From an uncultured Erysipelotrichales bacterium (GTDB taxonomy: Bacteria > Bacillota_I > Bacilli_A > Erysipelotrichales > Coprobacillaceae): a stretch of 64,000 nucleotides of DNA. The notes under the pieces are model-generated. The model saw nothing but the letters and a program-made list of their open reading frames with translations, was not told the DNA's origin and ran no database searches. Below are positions 28,043 through 36,901 of this stretch, piece after piece. Position numbers and translations under genes: made by a program. Every line of letters starts with the position of its first letter. Position 1 is the stretch's first letter. The DNA is taken from the NCBI GenBank assembly GCA_910579135.1, contig CAJTTM010000013.1, forward strand, positions 1-64,000, given 5' to 3'.

Positions 28043-28678
28043 TTATAATTTCATTAAATGAATATGCTTGTTTCCATAATGAATAATCTCTTTATCATGT
28101 GTCACTAAAATAATTGTCTTTCCTTGTTCATGTAAATAACATAATAATTCCATAACTTTATTCTTATTCTTTTCATCTAAACTTCCAGTTGGTTCATCTG
28201 CTAATATTAATTCACATTTCTTTAACATCAATCTTGCGATGGCTATTCTTTGTTGCTCCCCTCCAGAACATTGATAAACTTTCTTATCCATGTATTCTTC
28301 TAAATGTACAGTCTTTAATGCCTCATGTATTTTTTCTTTTTTCAATCCTTCTTTTAATACAAAAGATAAGTTATCATATACAGATTCATTTTCTATCAAT
28401 GCAAAATTTTGAAATAAATATCCTATCTTGTCACGAAGTATTTTTTCTGCTTTTTTAGAAAAAGGTTTTATAGATTTTTCTCCATAAATTTCAACACTTC
28501 CACTATCAGCTTTATCTAATAAACCTATAATATTTAATAATGTTGACTTCCCACATCCTGATTCTCCTGTCACAATCACAAAATCCCCTTTATTAATTTC
28601 AAGATTAAATTGATCCAATACCTTACTTTTATTATAACTCTTTGATACATCTGCTAATTTGACTATCACTTTGCTCAT
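28043..28678 (-). CDS. ABC transporter ATPase of lactococcin-972-type export system
   Basis: This 211-residue ATPase has Walker A GESGCGKSTLLN, signature SGGEQQRIAIARLMLKK and Walker B LILADEPTGSLDE. It belongs to the MacB/LolD-like group found with bacteriocin-associated permeases. Its start overlaps the permease stop (ATGA). Together with the permease and the secreted peptide upstream it forms a putative peptide export or immunity system. Confidence 0.88.
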   Translation of the reverse strand: MSKVIVKLADVSKSYNKSKVLDQFNLEINKGDFVIVTGESGCGKSTLLNIIGLLDKADSGSVEIYGEKSIKPFSKKAEKILRDKIGYLFQNFALIENESVYDNLSFVLKEGLKKEKIHEALKTVHLEEYMDKKVYQCSGGEQQRIAIARLMLKKCELILADEPTGSLDEKNKNKVMELLCYLHEQGKTIILVTHDKEIIHYGNKHIHLMKL

Positions 28679-30771
28679 AATTCATTTTCTCCTTTTAAAA
28701 TATTTGAAATATTTCTATTTTCAAAACGATTAATTAATACATAATAAATAAAACCTTCTACGAATGAACTCATAATCATAAATATCATTAAATCTTTTAT
28801 ACCTAGTTTAAGAATAATAACCCCTACTAGAGTGAGAATAACATAGGTTAAAGGAATATAAATCAATAATTCAAAATATCTTTCCTTCTTACTATAGCCA
28901 AACATATATCCTAAAGCTAACTTTTTACTATTCTCATGAATATATAAATAAACAGACTGATATATGATAATCAATAATATAGACATATACATAAACATCA
29001 CCATTGAATCTTTATAAAGATTCTCTTTCATTGTAGCTATAGTACCTTGTATAAATTCCTTATTATCTCTTATATCAGAATCTTCTCCTATTGTTTCTTT
29101 GATTTCCTTTTGATATTCAGCTATTGACTTATGAGTAATAGGCAAATACAAATGATCAACATTGACTTCTTCACTTTTTTTAGTAACCAAATGAATAACT
29201 GGATTTATTAAATAATATTGTGAATCGGGTTTTGTATTATAAAAAACCCCATTATCTTTTATATAGATAATCTTTAATTCTTTTGAATACATAGCATTTG
29301 ATAGATTCTCACCAGCATATCTTCTAGGAACAAGTAATACATCCTCATCATAACTTTTAAGATTTAATTCTCGACCACTATCATCATATAACTTTTTATT
29401 CTCTAAATAATTCGCATTCGCATAAATCATTGGATATCTTAAAATCGAGTCTTCTATCTGATGCCAATTTTCTTCCTCAACAAACTCTCTTAGATAATCT
29501 TCTTGGTTATATACATAATAATCAAAATCCACATAAATCCCCTCAGTATGAATATACTTATTAAAAACCTCTATATTTCCATCTATACTCTCAAGTCCAT
29601 CAATTACTGCTAAAGAAGACATATAATCCTTATTCATATTTAAAGCAATATAATCTAATAAAGAAGATATTTCTTTAGGAACTATAGTAATTAATTGAGG
29701 TAGCATGATTCCAATTAATACAACTTTTAATAATACAGATAATTCCATATAATGCTTAATATCTCTATTTTTCTTTAAATATTTTAAATGTGAAGTGAAA
29801 TGTATAAAAATATAAACAAGTATACTTAATATCAATAATAAACCAAAAAACTTAACAATTATATCTATATTAGAAAAATACATATCAGAATTATATTGAT
29901 TAATATAACCGGCACAAAAATAAGTCGTTAAATATAAACCTAAAGAAAATAATAATAACTCCATAACGAAAAAAGGGAATATCATGATTCTTATGATTTT
30001 TAATATTGAAACTCCATTCAATCTCATAATCATAATTTTACGATGCGATTTCAATAAATATACGGAAATCAATAATCCTATAATAATAACAGAAGATAAT
30101 AAAATATTCTCTAAATATTCTGCCTCTTCATCTTGTACCTCTTGAATTTGAGCTGGTGAATATCCTTTTGTTATATCTTCATATTGAATACGATTTTCTT
30201 TAAATACCTTTTCTAAATCTTGATAATCTTTATCATTTATATAAAAATAAGTTCCATAATATGTAGAATGAAGCAATTCTATGATCTTATCAGTTTCATA
30301 CATATTTTTAATTGTAAATTGACTACTATTATCAAAAAAATACTCATCAATTGTTCTTAATATTCCTCTGCTATTTTTATCATTGATATTTGTTGTATAA
30401 TACTGATTTGATTTTATATCACTAAAATCAATATCTTGATAATTGACTATCTTCAACTTAGAGAAAAGATTCTTTTTTTTAGAATAAATATAATTTGTCG
30501 CATGATATTCTCCATCTATATACTCTGCATCACCTACTATAAAATCAACATTTCTTTCATTACAAAAACTTAAAATTTCATGAAAGTATTTTTTTGCATT
30601 TTTATTCAATTTCAATTCTATATATTTATAGGGGTGTTTTTCTTGTATAACCAAATAATCTGGAATTGCTCCTATTTTTCCAAAATCATTATGTCTTATA
30701 GCATCATATGATTCCATTCCTATAATAATAGAACATATGATTGTGAGTATATATATTATTTTTTTTACCAT
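28675..30771 (-). CDS. Bacteriocin-associated integral membrane permease (DUF1430-like)
   Basis: This 698-residue permease has an N-terminal membrane segment, a large extracellular domain and further helices at about 220-240, 260-285, 305-325, 345-360, 590-610, 635-655 and 665-685. The layout is an FtsX/MacB-like duplicated permease as found beside lactococcin-972-type peptides. It is encoded 42 bases after the secreted Cys-rich peptide gene and overlaps the ATPase gene. The role is probably export of the peptide or protection from it. Confidence 0.8.
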   Translation of the reverse strand: MVKKIIYILTIICSIIIGMESYDAIRHNDFGKIGAIPDYLVIQEKHPYKYIELKLNKNAKKYFHEILSFCNERNVDFIVGDAEYIDGEYHATNYIYSKKKNLFSKLKIVNYQDIDFSDIKSNQYYTTNINDKNSRGILRTIDEYFFDNSSQFTIKNMYETDKIIELLHSTYYGTYFYINDKDYQDLEKVFKENRIQYEDITKGYSPAQIQEVQDEEAEYLENILLSSVIIIGLLISVYLLKSHRKIMIMRLNGVSILKIIRIMIFPFFVMELLLFSLGLYLTTYFCAGYINQYNSDMYFSNIDIIVKFFGLLLILSILVYIFIHFTSHLKYLKKNRDIKHYMELSVLLKVVLIGIMLPQLITIVPKEISSLLDYIALNMNKDYMSSLAVIDGLESIDGNIEVFNKYIHTEGIYVDFDYYVYNQEDYLREFVEEENWHQIEDSILRYPMIYANANYLENKKLYDDSGRELNLKSYDEDVLLVPRRYAGENLSNAMYSKELKIIYIKDNGVFYNTKPDSQYYLINPVIHLVTKKSEEVNVDHLYLPITHKSIAEYQKEIKETIGEDSDIRDNKEFIQGTIATMKENLYKDSMVMFMYMSILLIIIYQSVYLYIHENSKKLALGYMFGYSKKERYFELLIYIPLTYVILTLVGVIILKLGIKDLMIFMIMSSFVEGFIYYVLINRFENRNISNILKGENEL

Positions 30772-30813
30772 ATTTATGAATATAGGGGAAGTTTATTCCC
30801 CTATATAACCTCC

Positions 30814-31164
30814 TTAATTTAGATTTTTTGTAAAAGAATGTTTGTGCATATAATCTTTAAAAGATGAATACCCTTTAGGAATCACCTGATTTATATATGC
30901 ATTTCTCTTACCAGCATGACATCCAGCTGCGTATTTATAAACATTTCCCGATATACCTATATAATTCATAACAGTATATCTTTCTGAGTTACTGCTATAA
31001 TATCCATGACACTTTAAATATTTATCCGAACAATTAGCTTGATAATATCCACAACCTGTCTGTTCTTTTTCTTGACATACCACACCAGTTGCATATACGC
31101 TCAATGTTGACACCATCAACATTGCTAATGACATAAGCATAATTTTTTTCATTAACTTTTTCAT
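30814..31164 (-). CDS. Secreted Cys-rich peptide, lactococcin-972-like bacteriocin candidate
   Basis: This 116-residue preprotein has a clear signal peptide (MKKLMKKIMLMSLAMLMVST, cleavage near VYA-TG). The mature part of about 90 residues contains five cysteines (30, 38, 45, 52, 82) and many aromatic residues (GYY, KYLKCHGYY). Position ahead of the DUF1430-like permease and ATPase identifies it as the peptide of the cassette. Classical lactococcin 972 is, from memory, not Cys-rich, so this is a variant or a different toxin. Antibacterial activity is inferred from context. Confidence 0.65.
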   Translation of the reverse strand: MKKLMKKIMLMSLAMLMVSTLSVYATGVVCQEKEQTGCGYYQANCSDKYLKCHGYYSSNSERYTVMNYIGISGNVYKYAAGCHAGKRNAYINQVIPKGYSSFKDYMHKHSFTKNLN

Positions 31165-31363
31165 ATTTTTCTCCTTCCATTATATTTTTGTTTAAAACCT
31201 TTAAAGATATCTTTTACAATACTCGCTCATGAACTTATAATAAATTATATAATAAAATGAGAAAAAATCTATAAATCTTGACTGAACGTCAATATATTGA
31301 ACCAAAATGCATAATATAGTGTATTTTGCATTATTTCTAATTATTTTATGATAGAAATTCATA

Positions 31364-32092
31364 TCAATACATACTACCATGATTAAGTAAAGATTCTTTA
31401 AATGCATCAATAAATTTATTTTTATATCTTAGACATAATGTAACTTCGTTTTTTGCACATTCATCAATCATTTGTATTTTTGATCCTTTTATTTGGTGGA
31501 TATATTTCATGTTAATTGCATATGAACGATGAATTTGAATAAAATACTGATAATCTTTTACCATTTTCATAAACTCTTTTAGCGAAAGATTAACAACATA
31601 TTGTTTTTTTAAAGTATTAATAATGATATTATGTAAATAACACTCTATATATACAATATCTTCAGAATTTATTGATACAATTGTATTTCTTTCATCAGAA
31701 AAACTATTATCTAATTGAAAGAATAATTTTTCCCCTTCTATTTTTTCTTTAGATAATAGATATATAAAAATCTTAAAATCATGATCTAAATGACTTTTTC
31801 TTATAAAACATAACGGTTTTACCATTTGGGTAAAAAAGATTTGTTGACTGTATTGAGATGCAAATACAATAAAAGATCTAGGAAAACTCTTTTTTAATTC
31901 TTTCGCAATTTCTATCCCATTATCCTTTCCGATATATATATTTATTATAATAACTGTATAATCATCTTTTAATTCACTTAAAGTAGGTTTAGTAAAGAAT
32001 CTATCACATTTAGCATCATTATATTTATTTAATATTCTTTTTTCTAATTCTAAAGTAAAATTTATATCATCATCAATGATTAAAAAATTCAT
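31364..32092 (-). CDS. LytTR-family response regulator with altered receiver
   Basis: About 242 residues. The N-terminal receiver keeps the acidic pair in FLIIDDDINF, but the usual phospho-acceptor strand (LDI) reads VIIINIYIGKDNG, with Asn in place of Asp (residue 51 from the chosen start). The C-terminal LytTR DNA-binding domain (about 135-235, EDIVYIECYLHNIIINT and FIQIHRSYAINMKYI) is intact. It lies upstream of the secreted peptide gene on the same strand and probably controls it. No sensor kinase is adjacent. The start at 32092 is set by GGAAAGG ten bases upstream. Confidence 0.85.
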   Translation of the reverse strand: MNFLIIDDDINFTLELEKRILNKYNDAKCDRFFTKPTLSELKDDYTVIIINIYIGKDNGIEIAKELKKSFPRSFIVFASQYSQQIFFTQMVKPLCFIRKSHLDHDFKIFIYLLSKEKIEGEKLFFQLDNSFSDERNTIVSINSEDIVYIECYLHNIIINTLKKQYVVNLSLKEFMKMVKDYQYFIQIHRSYAINMKYIHQIKGSKIQMIDECAKNEVTLCLRYKNKFIDAFKESLLNHGSMY

Positions 32093-32224
32093 TTTTCTCA
32101 TTCCTTTCCTGTTGTTTTAATTATAACATGACCTCAAATTCTGATAAACCTCCAAAAATGACATATAAAACAAAAAAACCTACACTCTACAGCATAGGTT
32201 TATAATAAATTATACTGTTTTAAA

Positions 32225-32629
32225 CTATCTTTCCATTCCATCTAAACAATACTTTGCTATTTGTTGAATTAAGTTTATATCAATATTTCCATAGGAAATA
32301 TGAATTGTTCCATTATGAATCTCATAATCCTTTAAACCCTCTTTAAAGTGCTCCACAACGTCTTTATCTACATATAACCCAATATGCCTTTTTGAAGCTG
32401 CAAAATGGATGATATTATATTCTTTCCAATAAGTAGGCATACCCCAAGATATACGTTCTTCTGCATCAAATAAAACTTCTTTTAAAATATTTCTTATTAA
32501 AAATAAATCATCTTGTTTTTCTTTATCTTGTTGATAAATATATTCATCAATTGTTTTTGGTTTTATATGACAATAATGATTTTGATTCTTATTTTTAAAC
32601 TCTCTTTTACATCTTAGGCATATCCACAC
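32225..32629 (-). CDS. DUF1801/YdhG-like protein with N-terminal zinc ribbon
   Basis: This 134-residue protein has a CLRCKREFKNKNQNHYC start (Cys/His zinc site) followed by a YdhG-type domain (ERISWGMPTYW, IIHFAASKRHIGLYV). The fold is known from iron-chaperone-like and uncharacterised proteins. It directly follows a GNAT gene. The function is unknown. Confidence 0.7.
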   Translation of the reverse strand: MWICLRCKREFKNKNQNHYCHIKPKTIDEYIYQQDKEKQDDLFLIRNILKEVLFDAEERISWGMPTYWKEYNIIHFAASKRHIGLYVDKDVVEHFKEGLKDYEIHNGTIHISYGNIDINLIQQIAKYCLDGMER

Positions 32630-32639
32630 TCTATCCCAC

Positions 32640-33230
32640 TTACTCTAAATCTTTCTCTATATAATGAACTTTAGAACAATTCCAATACTTTTTATATACT
32701 CTATTATCATTTCCATCAAGATTTAATTGATACATTCTAAATGTAACCAATAGATTTTTGGGTTGCCATTGTTCTTCATATGAATATTGATATTTCATCC
32801 CTAATCTTCTCATCACTTCTCCACTACGATAATTTTTAACATCATGTGTAGCTGTAATATATAAAATACCATCATTCTTTAATTGTTGAATAACCGCTTT
32901 ACTCGCTTCTGTCACAATTCCTTTATGCCAAAACTCTTTACATAGAGCATAACCAAAATCATGACTTTCATCCATATTTACATGAATATATCCAATAGGG
33001 ATATTGTTTTCTTTTAGACATATTGCATAATGATATGCTATTTCTTGATTATCTTGACTTTCAAATTGTTCTTTATATAACTGCTTGGCTTCATTAATAT
33101 CTTTTAATACAAACCAAGGTAAAAATGTATTCACTTCTTTATCACTATAAATTCTATATATAGCTTCTATATCATCTTTATCAAACTTCCTTAAAAGAAG
33201 TCTTTTTGTTTCAATTATTGCTGTATTCAT
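32640..33230 (-). CDS. RimJ/RimL-type GNAT acetyltransferase
   Basis: This 196-residue protein starts TKRLLLRKFDKDDIEAIYRI, typical of ribosomal-protein-alanine-acetyltransferase-like enzymes. It has GYALCKEFWHKGIVTEASKA as the acetyl-CoA loop and RSGEVMRRLGMKYQYSYEE downstream. The true substrate is unknown. It is followed closely by the zinc-ribbon YdhG-like gene. Confidence 0.85.
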   Translation of the reverse strand: MNTAIIETKRLLLRKFDKDDIEAIYRIYSDKEVNTFLPWFVLKDINEAKQLYKEQFESQDNQEIAYHYAICLKENNIPIGYIHVNMDESHDFGYALCKEFWHKGIVTEASKAVIQQLKNDGILYITATHDVKNYRSGEVMRRLGMKYQYSYEEQWQPKNLLVTFRMYQLNLDGNDNRVYKKYWNCSKVHYIEKDLE

Positions 33231-33247
33231 ATCTTATCCTTCAATCG

Positions 33248-33655
33248 CTATTCATCAGGTTGTTGTCCATCATGAGCCTTCCATTGACATTCAGTGACTT
33301 TCATATGGCTAAATACAGCTTTAAAAGAAGAATCCTCTGGAGAACAAGCATAAATACCAAAAGATATCTTTTCATTCCCATTAAACATATGACATACTCT
33401 CATTTGACTAAAAGTCACTCCATCATAAGAACATTCTATACAATAATCATCTTCTCTTCGACTTAAACGATACCACATTGGTTTAATAGAAGCATCTATA
33501 GCAGTTGTTGCCCAATCGGAATATCCAAGATTCGTCACTACACTTCCTAAATGTTGAAATTCATTATTTTCATATTCTATAGAGCCCTTTAACCAATTCT
33601 CACTATCTAAATACATAACGATACCACATTGATCAAATCTTTGCCACAATGTCAA
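33248..33655 (-). pseudogene. 5'-truncated DUF1349 protein gene
   Basis: The frame encodes the DUF1349 jelly-roll from WQRFDQCGIVMYLDSENWLK to the end (KVTECQWKAHDG). The first 50-60 residues of the family are missing: an in-frame TGA lies just four codons upstream of a TTG, with no ribosome site. The sequence immediately beyond (towards 33760) is unrelated, so the gene was cut by a recombination event. It marks the left edge of the insertion scar. Confidence 0.7.
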
Positions 33656-33763
33656 GTGAAGAATTCATTCTTTTTGCTTTTTCATACACGAAATCTTGTA
33701 AATGTTCTATAAATGTGCTAAACTGAGCGCAACAACAAATCGAAATTTGGAGGCGGGAATACA

Positions 33764-34054
33764 ATGATAAGGCATATATGTATGTTTACATTAAAAGAGG
33801 ATAATAGGGAAAAGAATATTATTGAATTTTTTGAAAGAGCTGAAAAGTTAAGAGAATTAGATATAATAAAACAATTTAATATAGTTAGAAATGCGGAAAG
33901 AACACCAGTTTCTAATTATGATGTTGCTTTAATTTTTGACTTCGATACAGTAGAAACATTAGATGAATACCAAAAATCACAACTGCACATGGAATTTGGA
34001 GAATTTGTATATTCCATTAGAATTGATAGAGCTTGTATTGATTATGAAATTTGA
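33764..34054 (+). CDS. Dabb-domain (stress-responsive A/B barrel) protein
   Basis: This 96-residue protein, MIRHICMFTLKEDNREKNII followed by NYDVALIFDFDTVETLDEYQ, matches the Dabb ferredoxin-like barrel. The fold is found in small dimeric proteins of diverse, mostly unknown function. RBS TGGAGGCGGG precedes the ATG. Base composition is slightly richer in G+C than neighbours. It is followed by a strong GC-rich terminator and lies in the insertion scar, so lateral origin is plausible. Confidence 0.75.
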   Translation: MIRHICMFTLKEDNREKNIIEFFERAEKLRELDIIKQFNIVRNAERTPVSNYDVALIFDFDTVETLDEYQKSQLHMEFGEFVYSIRIDRACIDYEI

Positions 34055-34089
34055 TTTAGCTAAAAATTCCAGTTTATCAACAACCCCAA

Positions 34090-34124
34090 AAAAGGCAGTC
34101 GCCCCGTCAAAGCGTCTGCCTTTT
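34090..34124. terminator. GC-rich bidirectional terminator
   Basis: AAAAGGCAG and CTGCCTTTT form a 9-bp stem between the Dabb gene (plus) and the small 34140-34328 gene (minus). The surrounding G+C-rich bases contrast with the rest of the window. Confidence 0.75.
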
Positions 34125-34139
34125 CCTGTCCCCGCCTTC

Positions 34140-34328
34140 TTACCCACATCTGAAAACTTCTGCCATTATCTTTGCCCCCATCTTAAAACCATCAATGAAC
34201 ATTTCCGAGAACTCATATGGGATTACATCTAGCTGCTCGTCCATGATTTCAATAAACCGCTTGTCAAGGGGTGGGTTCAGCTTGCTCAATAATTCAATAA
34301 AATCCTCATAATAGACATCATGAATCAA
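34140..34328 (-). CDS. Small protein resembling DUF6809, probably partial
   Basis: This 62-residue frame ends EFSEMFIDGFKMGAKIMAEV, similar to the C-terminus of DUF6809-type proteins common on Firmicute mobile elements. The N-terminal part (MIHDVYYEDFIELLSKLNPP) is short for that family. Codon use is richer in G+C than in neighbouring genes. Its start overlaps the divergent istB remnant. Function unknown. Confidence 0.45.
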   Translation of the reverse strand: MIHDVYYEDFIELLSKLNPPLDKRFIEIMDEQLDVIPYEFSEMFIDGFKMGAKIMAEVFRCG

Positions 34329-34530
34329 TGTAAGACTGATAATATAGAGCTTTTAAAAATCATCAAAAGACTTACTGAAGAAGAAATCAGACAAAGAGAT
34401 ATGAAGGCGAAGGAAATGAATATCAAACTGGGTCACTTTCCATACAGAAAAACAATAAATATGTTTGATTTTGATTTTCAGCCAGGGATAGACAGAAATA
34501 AAATAATGGATCTTATGACATTAAGATGGC
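34320..34530 (+). pseudogene. IS21-family istB fragment
   Basis: The frame MNQCKTDNIELLKIIKRL followed by MKAKEMNIKLGHFPYRKT and FDFDFQPGIDRNKIMDLMTL is the N-terminal region of IstB, the IS21 ATPase helper. A block normally between ELLK and EIRQR is missing. At TLRW the coding sequence meets the terminal repeat of the ISL3-type element, so the Walker motifs are lost. It is an internal deletion followed by an insertion. Confidence 0.75.
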
Positions 34531-36161
34531 ATTTTAAATTTTTGTGTGGTTGGGGGTACCCTTTAAATATTTGTGTGGTACCCTTTTCGTGTATGTAAAA
34601 ACCTTTCATGATATGATTGTTTTGGCTCTAAAATCGTTTCATGAAAGGAGGCATATGCCTATTAAAGATATTATCATGAGATCGCTTGATTTGGAAGAAA
34701 TTAATATTGAAAAGTTTGATTATGTTTTTAGGAATAATCAAAATTTTTATTTTATTACTCTCGTCTCTAGAGGTCGCTTTTGTCCCAATTGTCATACCTT
34801 CTCTAAAAAGGTTCACTCTTATAAGGATAAAAAAATCAAGCACTCTTTTCTTATTAAAGAAGAATTGACTGTTATTTATCATCAAAGAAGATATATTTGT
34901 CCTCATTGTCATAAGACCTTTGTAGAAGATAACCCTTTCTGTGCTGAACATTCCCATTTTTCTTCTTTGACTATCAATAAAACTCTTTCTCTACTTAAAG
35001 ATTATAATCAGACTTTTTCTTCTGTTTCTCGATTGATCAATATTTCTGTTTCTCAAGTTATTGAGATTTTTGATCAATATGTTCAAATTGAACGCAAACC
35101 ACTTCAAGAAGTCATATGCATTGATGAATTTTATTTTTCTAAGCATTCTAAAGATAAATTTGCCTGTCTTCTTATTGGATTTAAAAACGGACTTGTACTA
35201 GATGTCCTCAAATCAAGAAAAAAAGCCTATTTAAGAAGTTATTTTAGAATGATTGATAAAAGTGAAAGAGATATTGTTCAATTTATTTCAATGGATATGT
35301 ATGATAATTACAGAGATATTGCTCATATTTATTTTCCCAATGCTCTCTGTTGTGCAGATAGTTTTCATATTATCAAAAACATTAATGATGCACTCAATAA
35401 AATAAGATGCAAGATTATGAACAGGTATAAAGATAATAAAAAAAGCGATGAATATTATCTTTTAAAGTATAAACATCATCTTCTATTTATGGACAGTCTT
35501 AAAATATCAGCTGATCATATCAAATACAATCATCATTTTCAATATAAATTATCTCAAAATGCTTTGCTTGAAAAACTACTAAATATAGATAACGAACTTA
35601 AATATGCTTATGAACTAAAGGAAATGTATATCATTTTTAATGATTCCCATGAAGATAACAATAAAATTCGTGAACATTTAGAAATGATTATCACTGCTTA
35701 TCAATTATCTCATATACCTTTATTCGTAGAATTAGGGAATACCTTATCAAAATGGAAAGAAGAAATCATCAATTCATTTCATACATATAAAGGCAGAAGA
35801 ATCAATAATGGACCAATAGAAGGAAGAAATAAGTATTTAAAAATTATTCTTGAATTGGCTAATGGTTACAAAAATTTTCAAAGATATAGGAATCGAGTGC
35901 TTTATGTTTTTAACAAATTAGAAAAACCAACAGATACAAAAAAGATAAAACTCACAGGAAAAATAAGAGGAAAATACAAAACAAAAAACAAATAAAATAT
36001 ATGATTTTAGAAGCCGAAAAGAGGATTCATATTGAATCCTCCTTGTATGTTTAATCGTATAATTTATTAGGGAAAAACCACACTTTTATTTAAAGATTTT
36101 TTATAAAAAACCACACAAATATTTAAAGTCGTCCATTTTAAACCACACGATTATTTAAAAT
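34531..36161 (+). mobile_element. ISL3-family insertion sequence
   Basis: The element carries one intact transposase gene. Terminal repeats occur in several copies: on the left at 34531-34551 and 34561-34579; on the right, inverted, at 36077-36095, 36110-36128 and 36140-36161. The 19-base copies CTTTAAATATTTGTGTGGT at 34561 and its exact complement ending at 36128 are identical. The outer pair is imperfect but sits at the junction with istB. No 8-base target duplication is seen next to the outer ends. Confidence 0.8.
34655..35995 (+). CDS. ISL3-family transposase
   Basis: About 446 residues with an N-terminal zinc ribbon (FCPNCHTFSKKV and YICPHCHKTFVED), a helix-turn-helix region and a DDE catalytic core. 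The core shows CIDEFYFSKH, SMDMYDNYRDIA, CCADSFHIIKNINDALNKIR and NNGPIEGRNKYLK. The ATG at 34655 follows GAAAGGAGG. A longer upstream frame reads through the terminal repeats. It appears intact and possibly active. Confidence 0.9.
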   Translation: MPIKDIIMRSLDLEEINIEKFDYVFRNNQNFYFITLVSRGRFCPNCHTFSKKVHSYKDKKIKHSFLIKEELTVIYHQRRYICPHCHKTFVEDNPFCAEHSHFSSLTINKTLSLLKDYNQTFSSVSRLINISVSQVIEIFDQYVQIERKPLQEVICIDEFYFSKHSKDKFACLLIGFKNGLVLDVLKSRKKAYLRSYFRMIDKSERDIVQFISMDMYDNYRDIAHIYFPNALCCADSFHIIKNINDALNKIRCKIMNRYKDNKKSDEYYLLKYKHHLLFMDSLKISADHIKYNHHFQYKLSQNALLEKLLNIDNELKYAYELKEMYIIFNDSHEDNNKIREHLEMIITAYQLSHIPLFVELGNTLSKWKEEIINSFHTYKGRRINNGPIEGRNKYLKIILELANGYKNFQRYRNRVLYVFNKLEKPTDTKKIKLTGKIRGKYKTKNK

Positions 36162-36175
36162 CTCGTTTTTACAGC

Positions 36176-36480
36176 TTAAATAAGTTTTCGTATTTGATTA
36201 AATTGTTTGATCATCATTAGTATGGTCATTATACCTACAAAGCCATCTACAACAGCCATAGCAAACCAAACACTGTTTCTCCTAGACCATTAATTGTTAG
36301 AAATAAAACGACAGCAAGGATAAAGACAATGATTTGTCTTAACATAACGATTAGATTTGCTTTAGAAGCCTTTTCTAAAGACTTGATAGAGTTACAACCA
36401 TAATAAACAATCCTAATGCAATATATATAGAAAACATAATTCTTAAATTTGTTATATCTTAAACAACATTTGGAAAGCAC
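36176..36480 (-). pseudogene. 3' fragment of a MATE transporter gene
   Basis: The minus strand reads SKANLIVMLRQIIVFILAVV then, after a frameshift near 36280, FAMAVVDGFVGIMTILMMIK up to a stop at 36176. This is the last two helices of a MATE-type exporter. The start and about three quarters of the gene are gone. The ISL3-type element ends just 14 bases beyond the stop. Confidence 0.6.
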
Positions 36481-36844
36481 AATTTAACTAAGTAACAATT
36501 TAGTATAAATGTAAAAAATAATACTTATATTATTTGTACTTGCTTTTAATATTTTTATGCTCTAACAATATTTTAGAATTTTTCTTTCTATTAATAATTT
36601 AAATAGAAACTTTCCTCAGTTTAACACCAAAAAATATATTTTCAACCAGGTATGATAAAAACAGGATTTTCTTATATTTTGTATAATAGTTATATAAATC
36701 AGCAAGGAGATGTAAGTGCGAAAATAAAATTTGTTATTAATCGAAAAAAACAGAGAAATATTAGATTTTACTTGCGAAAAAACAAAATTGCATACTAATA
36801 TCCTAAATTTATTTAGATTAATAATAAATTAAAATTTTAATCAC
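36481..36844. other. A+T-rich gap without recognisable genes
   Basis: About 360 bases with no readable gene or clear stem-loop. A GAGG-less AAGGAGATGTAAGTG at 36704-36718 is followed by an immediate stop. A promoter-like TTATAT...TATAAT around 36675-36695 may be by chance. Confidence 0.4.
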
Positions 36845-36901
36845 ATGTTTGTGTCCGACCGGCGAAGGCGGACGGAAATGGAGGCAAACTATGAACAAAC
36901 T

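Noticed and set aside
31305..31355. TGCATAATA / TGCATTATT repeats as a LytTR site
   Set aside because: Spacing and sequence do not match the 21-bp direct-repeat rule and could be chance in A+T-rich DNA.
31201..31410. 69-codon minus-strand frame before the secreted peptide
   Set aside because: It overlaps the regulator's 3' end, lacks a ribosome site and falls in the promoter region.
34628..34957. 109-codon minus-strand frame inside the transposase gene
   Set aside because: Shadow of the ISL3 transposase; no ribosome site or recognisable motif.
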